Below are positions 23,478 to 32,970 of a DNA stretch of 64,000 nucleotides, in pieces. The position numbers and the translations under genes are program-made. This DNA is from Neoceratodus forsteri. Its lineage: Eukaryota > Chordata > Ceratodontiformes > Ceratodontidae. The first letter of the stretch is position 1, and each line of letters begins with the position of its first letter. Location: the NCBI GenBank assembly GCA_016271365.2, contig CM057453.1, positions 501,555,001 through 501,619,000 on the forward strand, read 5' to 3'. The notes beneath the pieces were generated by a model. The model was not told where the DNA came from. It was given only the letters and a program-made list of their open reading frames with translations, and did not search any database.

Positions 23478-24753
23478 AATTGTGTATGTAACCACCCAGT
23501 CCCCTGGGGTTACTAGAATCTCATCATTGGTAGTGCTAGGTAGGGCAGGCAGCTGGTGAATAACTGGTTATATGGGTTTTCACCTACTCACTCTCTGTTT
23601 ACTTGGTTTCAGCTAAGAGGAGAGAGATTATATCATTTAGAACTCTTGCAGCAGCATAAGCCACAGCAGCTGGCTGTGAATGGGGAGTTTTAGAACCTTG
23701 AGTTAGTCTGTCAGAGTTCTGTGTCAGCAGCAGTAGTGAGCAGTTGAAGGAGTGAGAGCTGCAGTGTGGGCTCTGTGAGGAGAGCCTATTTTCTCACCCT
23801 AGTGCTGAGAAACATTTGCCTACAAAGAGATGTGGTGGAAACCATTGTCTAGAGCAGGATTTCCTGATTTTTCATCCCCAGAGAGATGGAAAGGACTGCC
23901 AGAATGGATCCGAGGGGCAATCCCCTATTTTGATCCAGGACTGTGAAGCTGCCTGTTTGTTTTCCAACCATGAGTAATCTGACTTTGTGCTTCCCAGAGG
24001 AAAGTATCTGTTTTTGGGGTGTTCTCTCTGATAAAGGGAAATATACACCAGTTCTGTTCTAAGTTGAGACTATTCTCATGTTTTAAAGTTGGCTGACAAT
24101 CATGGGGTCCCCAGGAGAGACTTGACACATTGTTCAGGACTTTAGTTCTACACTCAGAAGTAGTGTTTTCTAATACAAGATGTGACAGTCATTCCAAGAT
24201 GCATATTTCTAACTGTTTTCTGGATGTTTTGAGGTGTAACTCTGAAAGAATGGCTGGGTATGGACGTGGAAGCAAAAAGTGGGCAGCCTCCCATCTGGAG
24301 TGATCAGTTCAGCACCACAGGTTCCATAAGGGCACCTGTTATTCAGGTCATGGTGGCCAATGCCTGAAGAGAAAGTTTACCCTCTGGTGTGGGTTGTGCT
24401 AATTTTGAGCACCAGTGTGCTCTGTCATGGCCAGTTGCCACATTGCCAAAATGTTGAATCCTATGTCATATGGGAAATGTGCTCAGTTGTGGCCACTGCC
24501 ACTAGAAGAAAATGTGTGTTTCAGCTGAGGCCATTGCCACTGAAGAGAATTCAAGGTCCTATGACATATGGGATATGTAGAGTTTCTATCCGACACAGAT
24601 TTCTGTTGTTCTGCCAGTGCCTTGTGCCATGATGCGTAAACCTTGGAAGTCCATCTTTGCTTTAGTGTACCATCTTTGGAATAAAGTCACACTCTAGAAC
24701 CCCAATCTGGTTTGGACATTTATTTTACTGCTTCCTGTGTGGAATTACAGTAC
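23478..24753 (+). mobile_element. Solo-LTR-like segment
   Basis: Starts TGTGTATGTAACCACC and ends GGAATTACA (TG...CA). It contains GGAATAAAGTCACACTC at 24678 (a polyadenylation signal near the 3' end, as in an R/U5) and interrupts an otherwise AT-rich LINE ORF1. No internal retroviral coding region. I could not establish a 4-6 bp target duplication, so the exact ends and the LTR call are tentative. Confidence 0.35.
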
Positions 24754-26157
24754 AGACCTAGCATATCCCTAGCAAAAAGTTCTCTCCTCAGGACCTGGAT
24801 TTATTTTGGTAATTTGTAGTTTTGCTTTTGTACACCCCCACCCCTTTCTGACCTCTAGAAATAGCAAGCCTGGTATACATTCCCAAAGCTAGGGATGGTA
24901 CCGATTGTCCAAGGTAGTTTGGGTGCACAGTCGAGGGTAACAAAGGGTAGCTTATTGTGTAAAGTAGCGGGGGGGATGGTGGTTACATGTAGACCAGACA
25001 TCATGCTGCATCTTGAATCCTCTTGATGAGGGAGTGACATTCAATGCAGAAAATGAAAGGTTATCTATCTCAGAGGAAGAGACAGTAACAAATAAGACTG
25101 GCTCTGTACACCATAAAACTAGGACAATTGCTTGTAATGATGACACTGGGAACCACTTGCAACTTAGTGATAATACAGCAGAGGTAGTTAATGATTTAAG
25201 TGTGATCATCAACTGCCTCAAAGATTTATTAAAAGAAGAGAAACAACCTAGAAAAATCTGCTGATGAAGGGATGAATGAGATAGCAAAACCTAGCAAAGG
25301 TTTGCAAGATTCTTTACAACTGGAAGAGAGGATAGCTTCTGTACTCTCAAAAGACCTCCTAAAACACACTATGGAACCCTATAATGCTAATACTGTTATT
25401 CTGAAGATGGTATGGGTAATTAAGGAGGAAATAATGAGCTTGAGGGCAAATGTAGTGGAAAATCAGTACTGTATATGATCAAAGGTTTATTGGATGATCA
25501 TATAAACCAAGCATATGAACACGATGAAGATGGGTCTTTTGTAACAAAACAATTTAGTAAGCAAGGGGAACAAGAAACATGCAACATATAAGTTAATTTG
25601 CCTCCTCCATTTAATAAAGAACTACCATCTCCAGCAATTCAGAAAGAAAGAGACTAAGTGGAAAGAAAGTTAGAAATACAAACTTAGAGAGGGTGCCTAA
25701 CAACGGGAGGAAAAAACTAACAAAAATAATAATAAAAATGTAGAAGCAAGCAAGGAAGGAGGCTGTCAAAAATGACATCCTGAGAATATAAATAACACTC
25801 AAAACAATTAACCAAGAATGTAAGGAGACACAAGAACTAATTAATGCTAATGGACATGGGGAAGAGATAGGGATACAAGATACAAGCAGAAATACTGGAG
25901 TTCAGATTACGGCTTGCAAGGATCCAATAAGTGGGAGGATGAATCCACAGGAATCAAATGATACTTGGAATATGGCATTGTTGGTTATTAAAGGGATAAA
26001 AAAGATGAACAGGAGACACCAGAATCTGTACTGGCTAAAACTAGGTACTACCTGGATGTTGAAAACTCTGAAAGGGATATTTTAGCTGCCTTTAGAATTG
26101 AAGAATAATTGGTAAATGATTAGATTGATTGCAGTAATTCCAACAGAACAGAAATCA

Positions 26158-26158
<1 letters not shown>

Positions 26159-26206
<48 letters not shown>
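26159..26206. repeat. (TA)n microsatellite, left flank
   Basis: Uninterrupted TA dinucleotide tract of about 46-48 bp immediately left of the hairpin that starts the palindromic element. A shorter (TA) tract lies at its right end (28396-28412). Confidence 0.95.
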
Positions 26207-26208
<2 letters not shown>

Positions 26209-26942
26209 GGTAGCACGTAGTGCTACCATAGTTAGGGTTGAGGAGCCATTTCTATGTTAAACCCCAAAATTTTGCACCTTAATAACTTTGCAACTGTTTG
26301 ACAGATTTGCCTGAAATGTGGAATACACAATCAAGAATCATAGGCCTTAGGATCTGCCAAGTTTCGTACCAGTTGGATATACGGCTGCGGAGTTATTAAG
26401 CGTGATCTGCGCACGCGTTTACACTTTTCCTGGAATTCTACGGTCGCTCCTACAGGTCGCACGGTTTGTGTGACTGGCCCGAAATCTTCAGGGAACGTGT
26501 GGCCAGGGTCCCCGATGTGCCTTTCAAAGATTTGGTGAAAAAATATTAAACGGTTCAAAAGTTATTCAAAAAACAATTTCCCATTATAAGTCAATGGGAA
26601 AAGTTAACAAAAAGTTCAACAGTGTTGCAAATGCATTTTTACTTTTGCAAATGGGCCTGTTACTTTCGCAAATCTGCCATTTTATTTTCAGTTGGTGACC
26701 AGAAAAATGCTTGGCATTTAAATTTGAGACCCTCTAGCAACCTAATTATTTTTGTATTCACCTAGTCGGACCCTGAGGATGCTAGCTATGTCTTTATTTT
26801 GGGGTAAAACACCCCAGAAATATGTTTTTCAAATTTTGGGAAAAAGTACTTTCGCAAAGTACTTTCGTGCTCATGAAAGTGTCACAAATTTTTGAAGCTT
26901 TTAAGTAAATTGCGACAGTAGTTTTCTAGTCTGTGGAAAATG

Positions 26943-27315
26943 ACAGCATCCTTTGGCACTGCACTGCAAAAGAACGGTTGGGAGTTTTGGGCTGAAATAT
27001 GGAGGGAACGCAGCTGACATCTCACAGATGTGCCTTTCAGTGTTGTGTTGAAAAAATATTACATGGCGGCAAAGTTACGGCACTCCAAAGTTGACATTTT
27101 TTCCCATAGGATAACATTACGGTGCCCAACGCAGTACAGGAATCCTTTGGCACCCTGCTGCAAAATAACGGTTTGGTCTTTTTTCCTGAAATTTGAAGGG
27201 AACCCAGCCAACAGCCCACAGATGTGCCTTTCAGTGGTTTGGTGAAAAAATGTTACAGGGAGGCAAAGTTATGGCACTCCGACCTTCTCTTTTTTTCCCA
27301 TAGGATAACATTATG
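26943..27315. repeat. Two tandem 194-bp units inside the foldback element
   Basis: GATGTGCCTTTCAGTG occurs at 27027 and 27221. Around it both units share CCTTTGGCAC, CTGCAAAA-AACGG, AGGGAAC-CAGC, GGCAAAGTTA and TTCCCATAGGATAACATTA. A third, more diverged relative begins near 26485 (GATGTGCCTTTCAAAG at 26514). Non-coding. Confidence 0.75.
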
Positions 27316-28040
27316 GCATTCGCCGAGCCTTTCAGGGCCCGTATCTCGGAAACGGTGCGAGATACGGACTTTTCGTCAGAAAAATACTTAGTCCCCTAAT
27401 GGGGTCTAAGTACAAAACTAGCCAGGACAGTCATAAATCATATGACTTTTAAATTTTCTTTCTATGTCGTACGGTTCCTGAGATATAACCTATTTAGTTT
27501 TCCAAGTCCTCATTTTCTGCTCCGATACCCATTATTATGCATACATTCTTTGTACTCACTGTCTTTCTCTATGCAGCTTTTGGGGAAAACCAGCCTGTGC
27601 GCTTACATTACTGTTACCATTGCCCTTTCCGCTTTGTGTTCCATACCGTTCACTTACCGCTGACGCTCACGCCACCATGTGTGTTATCCTTATGCTTTCT
27701 TTGCGCTTGCATTTCTGTTATTTTTTGACATGTGTGTCTACAGTACTGTTTCTCTTTCTGTTTCACTTTGCGTCACCATGCCCATTGACATTTCCGTTTG
27801 CAGGCACCATGTTACTATGTGACAACACATCACGTGGCAGACCATTCCCATCTACGCCACCGTGTGCGTTACCCTTTCTGTTCTCATTCACGCTTGCATT
27901 ACCATGTGTGCCACTGTTAGTGCTTCTGTTTGCGTTGCTGTTCCTGTTACTATGCCACAAGACATCATGTGGCGAGAGCGCGCTCCCGCCGCTGCATTAC
28001 ATTCACTCTTTCTCATTATCATTCTCAAAAAGAAGGGAAA

Positions 28041-28397
28041 TTAGAGGCAAAAAACTCCATTTAATGCATTAGTTAGGGTTGTTCCACAGCGACAAAAGTG
28101 AGGAAATTCGGTGTTAGGGTTGAAAACCCTCCTTGGACCCCCCAGCCCACCTCCCCAACTGGCATTGGGGTGCACATTGGGGTCAGCGGTCCTAACTCTC
28201 ACCCTATTCTCCTATACTTCTGCTGCTTTACACATGTGATGGGGTGAGAGTTGGGCTGATGACCCAATGCGCACTCCAATGCCGTTGGGGTGGGCTGGGG
28301 TCCAAGGAGGGTTTTCAACCCTAACACTGAATTTCCTCACTTTTGTCGCTGTGGAACAACCCTAACTAATGCATTAAATGGATTTTTTTGCCTCTAA
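28041..28397. repeat. 357-bp palindrome (arms about 165 bp)
   Basis: The left arm starts TTAGAGGCAAAAAACTCC and the right arm ends with its near-complement at 28397. Arms match through CCATTTAATGCATTAG, GGTTGTTCCACAGCGAC, AAAAGTGAGGAAATTC, GGAGGG and CTCTCACC, with a loop of about 30 bp near 28205-28240. Mismatches are few and scattered. Confidence 0.9.
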
Positions 28398-29350
28398 TAT
28401 ATATATATATAACTTTGGGAATTGCACTTGAAGCTCCAATTCTTTTGGATATAATATTAGCATCAGAGGATTTGCATGTTAAATGTGATCATATTACTGA
28501 GGAATACAAAATTAGCCTAAATGTACGTAGGAGGGGGTTATAAGTTACCTAATGAGAAACATGAGTCATTGAAAAGGAAGACAAAATATTTGCTAAGAAT
28601 CTCTGAATCTTTAGAAAATTTTGATGTGATAAGCTCAAAGAATTATTATGACAAGAGGAAAACATAAGTGCTGGTTTTCTTTAAGAACATGGAAGGACCT
28701 AACATAATCTGGCAAAATAAATATCAGCTAAATGAGCTAGGTTTTGAGATCAGTAATCCACAAATTAAAACACCTTTTAAATCAAGTAATCCAAACTTCC
28801 AAAATATGGATAAAGACTTTACCATGACATTATCTAATCAGTTGATTCCTAGAATAAAATATAGAATCAGAGAGAGTAATTGTTATATGAGTAAATCTTC
28901 TGTCTTCCAAGACTCTTTAAAAGCATTGACACAGTTTGGGTGGCGTTTACTACCAAATGAACGTATAGGGAAAGTAAAAAAGGAAAAAATTGTGAATGCT
29001 TGTCAAGAACTTTGCATATTTCATTAGATGGGGAAGTAATTCCCGGGATGTATATACATGCTGAACATAATGGCAATCCACAGATTGATCTATTTTTTAA
29101 GGATGACAATTTTTTCCGGTTTTGGCTGAAGCAGAAAAATTGGATTTCATCTTGTAGATCTTGACTATATATTTACTACTCAAAAAACACAAACTACCCC
29201 CCAGAGGGAAATCCAAGATATTAATTCACCAATAGCAACAAACTGTTTTTCTTCCCTGAATAACAGACAAGTATTAGAAGATAATGCCTCTCTTCCTTTC
29301 TATATAGAAACTCAACATAGGTGCACTCCCTTAACTCCTATAAATGAAAA

Positions 29351-30284
29351 ATGACAGGAAGTACAAACTCAGGATATTTTTTTTACCAATTCCCCTTCCC
29401 ATCAGTTTGGAAGATAGTCTTTTGGGATATTGATGGCTTAGCTAATAAGCTGGGCAACCTTTCTTGTATGAAATGTCTGTATACATTTGATGTAATAATG
29501 TTGCAAGAGACTTGGTGGGATAAGGACATACCTAAATTTCAGGGTTATGAGTCTTTTTCTAGAAGGGCAAAAAGGAGTAAGAAATATGGTAGAGGACAGA
29601 TGGGTCTACTGACAGCTATCAGACTGAAAGAGGGCCTTCGAGTTACTCAAGTAGAATTAAATAATCAATATTCCCTAGTACTACAAATAATTGCAGGAGG
29701 AAGTGAAACAGTTTTCGTTAACTCTTATTTACTTCCTAAAGCAACTAGAGTGGATTTTACTCTAGTTTTGGACTACCTTCTCTAGTGAACTTATGAAGGT
29801 GGTCCAAGAGTATTCTGATTCAGACATCAATCTTGCAGTAGATTTTAATGCAAGATATACTGAATCTATTGAAGGTAGTATGAGAATGTTTTCAACGCTC
29901 CTGGATGAAAGAATTCCTATTTTAAATAAAAGACTAACCGGTAGAAGAAATACAAAGGAAGCTAGGTTAAATGAGGTTGGTAAGCAGTTCAATTTATTGA
30001 TACATGAAATGGATATGGTGTATATCAATAGGAGAACAAAAAGTGACCACGAGGGCATTTATACATACTTTTCAACTACTGGAATGTCAGTAATTGATCT
30101 AGTTTTACTAACATAAATACATTGGATAAAAGTTTAGACCTTGAAGTTATAGAAAGAAGAGAATCACTCAGTTGTCCTAAATCAATAGCATTAGGTAATT
30201 CATTTTCAATGCAGGCAGATTTCATTATTAATAATCAGGTTACTGAAGTGAGAAGTCAAAAGAGAATAAAAGGGATGAAAAAAA
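29351..30284 (+). pseudogene. Vingi-like copy 2 ORF2: endonuclease domain
   Basis: Starts near 29415 with VFWDIDGLANKLG and contains FDVIMLQETWWDKD (29485-29525; APE Glu), YESFSRRAKRSKKYGRGQMGLL and, in the next frame (29793-30116), LAVDFNARYTESIEGS, where the catalytic GDFN is changed to VDFN. YFSTTGMSVIDLVLL near 30065 corresponds to the usual SVIDYvL end of the domain. One frameshift near 29780. It then runs into CR1 sequence at about 30285. Confidence 0.65.
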
Positions 30285-30797
30285 CTCTTCAGAAAAGACA
30301 GGAAGGGGAAAAAGGGGGAGGGGTTGCTTTATACATAAGGGAAGACATAAAAGTGATGAAAGTCCAAAGAACGTAGGACAGTTCTGAGGCCCTGTGGATC
30401 ACGCTGAAACCAGGCAGCGGCTTGGCCGTCTGACTAGGTGTAATCTACAGATCTCCATCCTAAGGGGTAGAAGGCAACAAAGACCTGATGGAAAACATAC
30501 TGAAAATGTGTGACAAGGGGGCAGTCATACTGATGGAGGATTTCAATCTACCAGATGTACAGTAGGTTAGGATTCCTGCACAGCGGCTACGGTGAGAAGC
30601 AGGGGCATCCTGGAAGCCCTGAGGGGAGCAGGTCTAAAACAACTTGGTAAGGCCCCCATGAGAGGGGGAATGCCATCCTAGATTCAGTGTAAACTAATAA
30701 TAACAAGATACTGGAAGTTGATTTAGGGAGTTATCTAGGGTTGCGTGACCACTAAACCGTATGGTTCAAAGTCAACACAGTAGAGGACTACATCCAC

Positions 30798-31616
30798 TTG
30801 AAAATCAGGGTCTTTGGCTTCAAAAAAGCAGATTTTGCACAAATGAAAATTGAGCTTAGGGACATCCTAGAAAAAAAAACAACAAAGGAAGGGGTAGAGG
30901 AATGTTGGACTAGCATAAGAGAGGTACTTACAGAGGTAGCAGTGAAATACACTAAACAGGTCAGTAAGATAAAGAGGAGAAAAAACCCACTATGGTTCTC
31001 TAAGGAGGATGCAGTAGCAGTGAAAGAAAAAAGAGTAGTATTTAGGAAGTATAAGGGATCCAAAAGTGATAAGGACAAAGAGATATACGAGGAAAAACTA
31101 AAGGAGGCAGGCAGGGTGATCAGGGTGGAGAAGGTACAAACAGATGAAAAAATAGCACAGGGAGTGTGGGGAGGTAACAATACCTTCTTTAAGTACATTG
31201 GTGAGAAAAGGAGAAACAAGGGAGGAATAGTCAGGCTTGTAAATAGCGAAGGGAATAGGGTAGAGGGGGACCAGGAAAAGGCTGAAGTATTAAATGAGTA
31301 CTTCTATTCTGTGTTCACAAAAGAGGCAGCTGGGGATGGACCTACCGTGGAAGGAAAGGGCACCAGGACTAAGGGTGTGGACACTAGCCCTTTCGCAGCA
31401 GAGAGGGTAATAGAGGAATTAAAGAAACTACAGGTGGCTAAGGCCATGGTCCCAGATGGAATACATCCACAGATGCTGAAGGAACTTAGGGATGAACTGG
31501 CATCTCCTCTGGCTGATCTCTTTAATGGATCTCTGCAGGAAGGGGTTATTCCAGAGGAGTGGAGGAAGGCTATGGTGATCCCTCTCCATAAGAGAGGAAG
31601 CAGAGAGGAAGCATAA
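30798..31616 (+). CDS. CR1-2 RT N-terminal open segment (272 codons)
   Basis: Open from the inter-domain linker into the RT fingers. Landmarks: KIKRRKNPLWFSKEDAVAVK (about residue 55), GNNTFFKYIGEKRRNKGGI (about 120), NEYFYSVFTKEA (about 165), KLQVAKAMVPDGIHPQML (about 210, where the usual KAPGPDG is KAMVPDG) and IPEEWRKAMVIPLHKRGS (about 250). It stops before motif A. The rest of the RT follows in other frames (31949-32281, with LVVDDTKV in place of the ADD motif; 32442-32795). An open fragment of an inactive ORF2. Confidence 0.65.
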   Translation: MKIRVFGFKKADFAQMKIELRDILEKKTTKEGVEECWTSIREVLTEVAVKYTKQVSKIKRRKNPLWFSKEDAVAVKEKRVVFRKYKGSKSDKDKEIYEEKLKEAGRVIRVEKVQTDEKIAQGVWGGNNTFFKYIGEKRRNKGGIVRLVNSEGNRVEGDQEKAEVLNEYFYSVFTKEAAGDGPTVEGKGTRTKGVDTSPFAAERVIEELKKLQVAKAMVPDGIHPQMLKELRDELASPLADLFNGSLQEGVIPEEWRKAMVIPLHKRGSREEA

Positions 31617-31948
31617 AACTACTGCTTGGTTAGTCTGACCTCAGTGGTGAATAAAATGATGGAATCTCTACTCAAGGAAATAGTGGCATTGCTTGAAGAT
31701 AGCAAACAACTAGACCCCAGGCAGCATGGATTCATGATGGGAAGGTCCTTACAGACAAACCTGAGTTCTTTGATTGGGTCACTAGAATAGCAGACCAGGG
31801 GAGAGCTTTGGATGTGATTTACCTAGATTTCAGTAAGGCCTTCGACTCGGTGCCACACAGAAGACTGCTGAAAAAGCAAGAACACATGGGTGTGGGGGAG
31901 AAGGTATTATCATGGGTGGGCAGCTGGTTAAACTAGAGAACCCAGAAA

Positions 31949-32795
31949 GTGATGGTAAATGGGGAAATATCAGAGGAGAGGGAGGTGACCAATGGAGTGT
32001 CTCAGGGGTTGGTGTTGGGTCCAATACTTTTTAATGTCTTCATCAGTGCTATCATAGAGGGACTGAGTGGGAAAGTCTGTCTAGTTGTGGATGACACAAA
32101 GGTCTGCAATAGAGTGGAGACCATTGATGGGATAACTCAAATGAGATCAGACCTACAGAAGCTGGAAGAATGGTCAGTCATGTGGCAGTTGAGATTTAAT
32201 GCAAAAAAGTGCAAGGTCATGCACCTGGGAAAGGGGTTACAGTGGGGCAGACTACTACCTGGGAGGGGAGAAGCTAACTAACACCTGGCAAGAGTGAGAT
32301 CTGGGGGTCATCATATCAGATGATTTGAAGGAAGGCAACCAATATGAGAAGGCAGCGCTAAAGGCCAGCAGTATATTGGGGTGAATAGGAAGGGGCATCA
32401 CGAGCAGAAGAAGTGAGGTAGTCCTGCCTCTATACAGATCGTTGATGAGGCTCTGCCTTGAGTACTGCATCCAGTTCTGGTGGCCTCATCTCAGGAGGGA
32501 CATTTATAGGTTGGAGGCAGTGCAGAGGAGGGCAACAAAGATGATCCACCATCTCCATGTGTTGTCGTATGAGAACAGGTTGAAGGAACTCAACATGTAT
32601 TTACTGGAACATAGAAGAGATAGGGGAGACATGATTGAGACCTTCAAGTTCCTTAGGGGTATTAATAGAGTCCCAACCCAGGACCTCCTTCAGATAAATA
32701 ACTCCACAACAATGAGGGGGTACAATATAGAGCTGAGAGGTGGGAGACTCAAGAGCAACATGTGTGAGTTTTTCTTCACAGAAAGGGTGACTTGA
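31949..32795 (+). pseudogene. CR1-2 RT motif B-C and C-terminal remnants
   Basis: Frame 31949-32281 reads NGVSQGLVLGPILFNVFI (motif B region, GVPQGSVLGP), LVVDDTKVCNRV (motif C with V for A) and FNAKKCKVMHLG. Frame 32442-32795 reads [29 protein letters not shown] and HRRDRGDMIETFKFLRGIN, the CR1 C-terminus. Motif A lies between 31800 and 31860 in a broken frame (DFSKAFDS by nucleotide). Not functional. Confidence 0.75.
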
Positions 32796-32970
32796 TCCAT
32801 GGAACAGCCTGCTCATGGAGGTTGTGAGGGCAAAACAATGAGGGAATTTAAAATAGCATGGGATAAGCACAAGGGAATAATATCAAATAGACTTTGGGGG
32901 GGCAGGCATCAAGGAAAGACTAGATGGATCATGCAGTCTCCATCTGCCGAAACATTCTATGTTTCTATAA

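Larger units (their letters stand above)
26207..28397. mobile_element. TA-flanked foldback element of unknown family
   Basis: A 2.19-kb CpG-containing segment embedded in AT-rich LINE DNA between two (TA)n tracts. Left end: a perfect 10-bp-arm hairpin (ATGGTAGCAC / GTGCTACCAT, loop GTA, 26207-26229) followed by AGTTAGGGTTG. Middle: two 194-bp tandem units (about 26943-27310) and a degenerate GTTNC-rich region (27590-27970). Right end: a 357-bp palindrome (28041-28397). No transposase or RT is recognisable in any frame. Nonautonomous; the insertion mechanism is unknown. Confidence 0.6.
23161..29330 (+). pseudogene. Vingi-like copy 2 ORF1, split by two insertions
   Basis: Starts plausibly at MKTRRARSEDFSSPNQEEL (23169), a basic N-terminus. 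After the LTR-like insertion it resumes at about 24990 with acidic frames 25013-25264 and 25272-25478 (DLSVIINCLKDLLKEEK). After the palindromic element it continues from 28412, with the conserved C-terminal block at 28668-29110 (ERIGKVKKEKIV, NGNPQIDLFFKD), shared with 847-1074 of copy 1. No known domain. Placing all pieces in one ORF1 is inference from order and composition. Confidence 0.4.
30285..32970 (+). mobile_element. CR1 LINE, 5'-truncated (CR1-2), nested in Vingi-like copy 2
   Basis: Begins within the endonuclease domain at EGEKGGGVALYIRED (30300-30345) and ends with the tail ACATTCTATGTTTCTATA (32951-32968). It contains a 272-codon open RT frame, RT motif C and the CR1 C-terminus. 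Vingi-like sequence resumes after 32970 (KIKNILLNPG). No obvious target duplication. Confidence 0.85.

Noticed and set aside
24360..24632. 90-codon frame near the end of the LTR-like segment
   Set aside because: No retroviral domain, and it contains an internal short repeat (GCCAGTTGCCACATTGCC and GGCCATTGCCACTGAAG). Better read as LTR sequence.
26231..26241. Telomere-like TTAGGGTT motifs at 26231, 28070, 28113 and in the palindrome
   Set aside because: Single units, not arrays. They are part of the element's terminal sequence, so there is no evidence of an interstitial telomere.
27620..28072. 150-codon Leu/Phe-rich plus-strand frame and its Asn-rich minus-strand partner (27763-27960)
   Set aside because: Both arise from the hexamer-like quasi-repeat of the TA-flanked element; low complexity, no domain.
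26207..28397. Helitron explanation for the TA-flanked element
   Set aside because: The hairpin is not followed by CTRR on either strand, no 5' TC is evident at the opposite end, and the right end is a long palindrome, unlike Helitrons.
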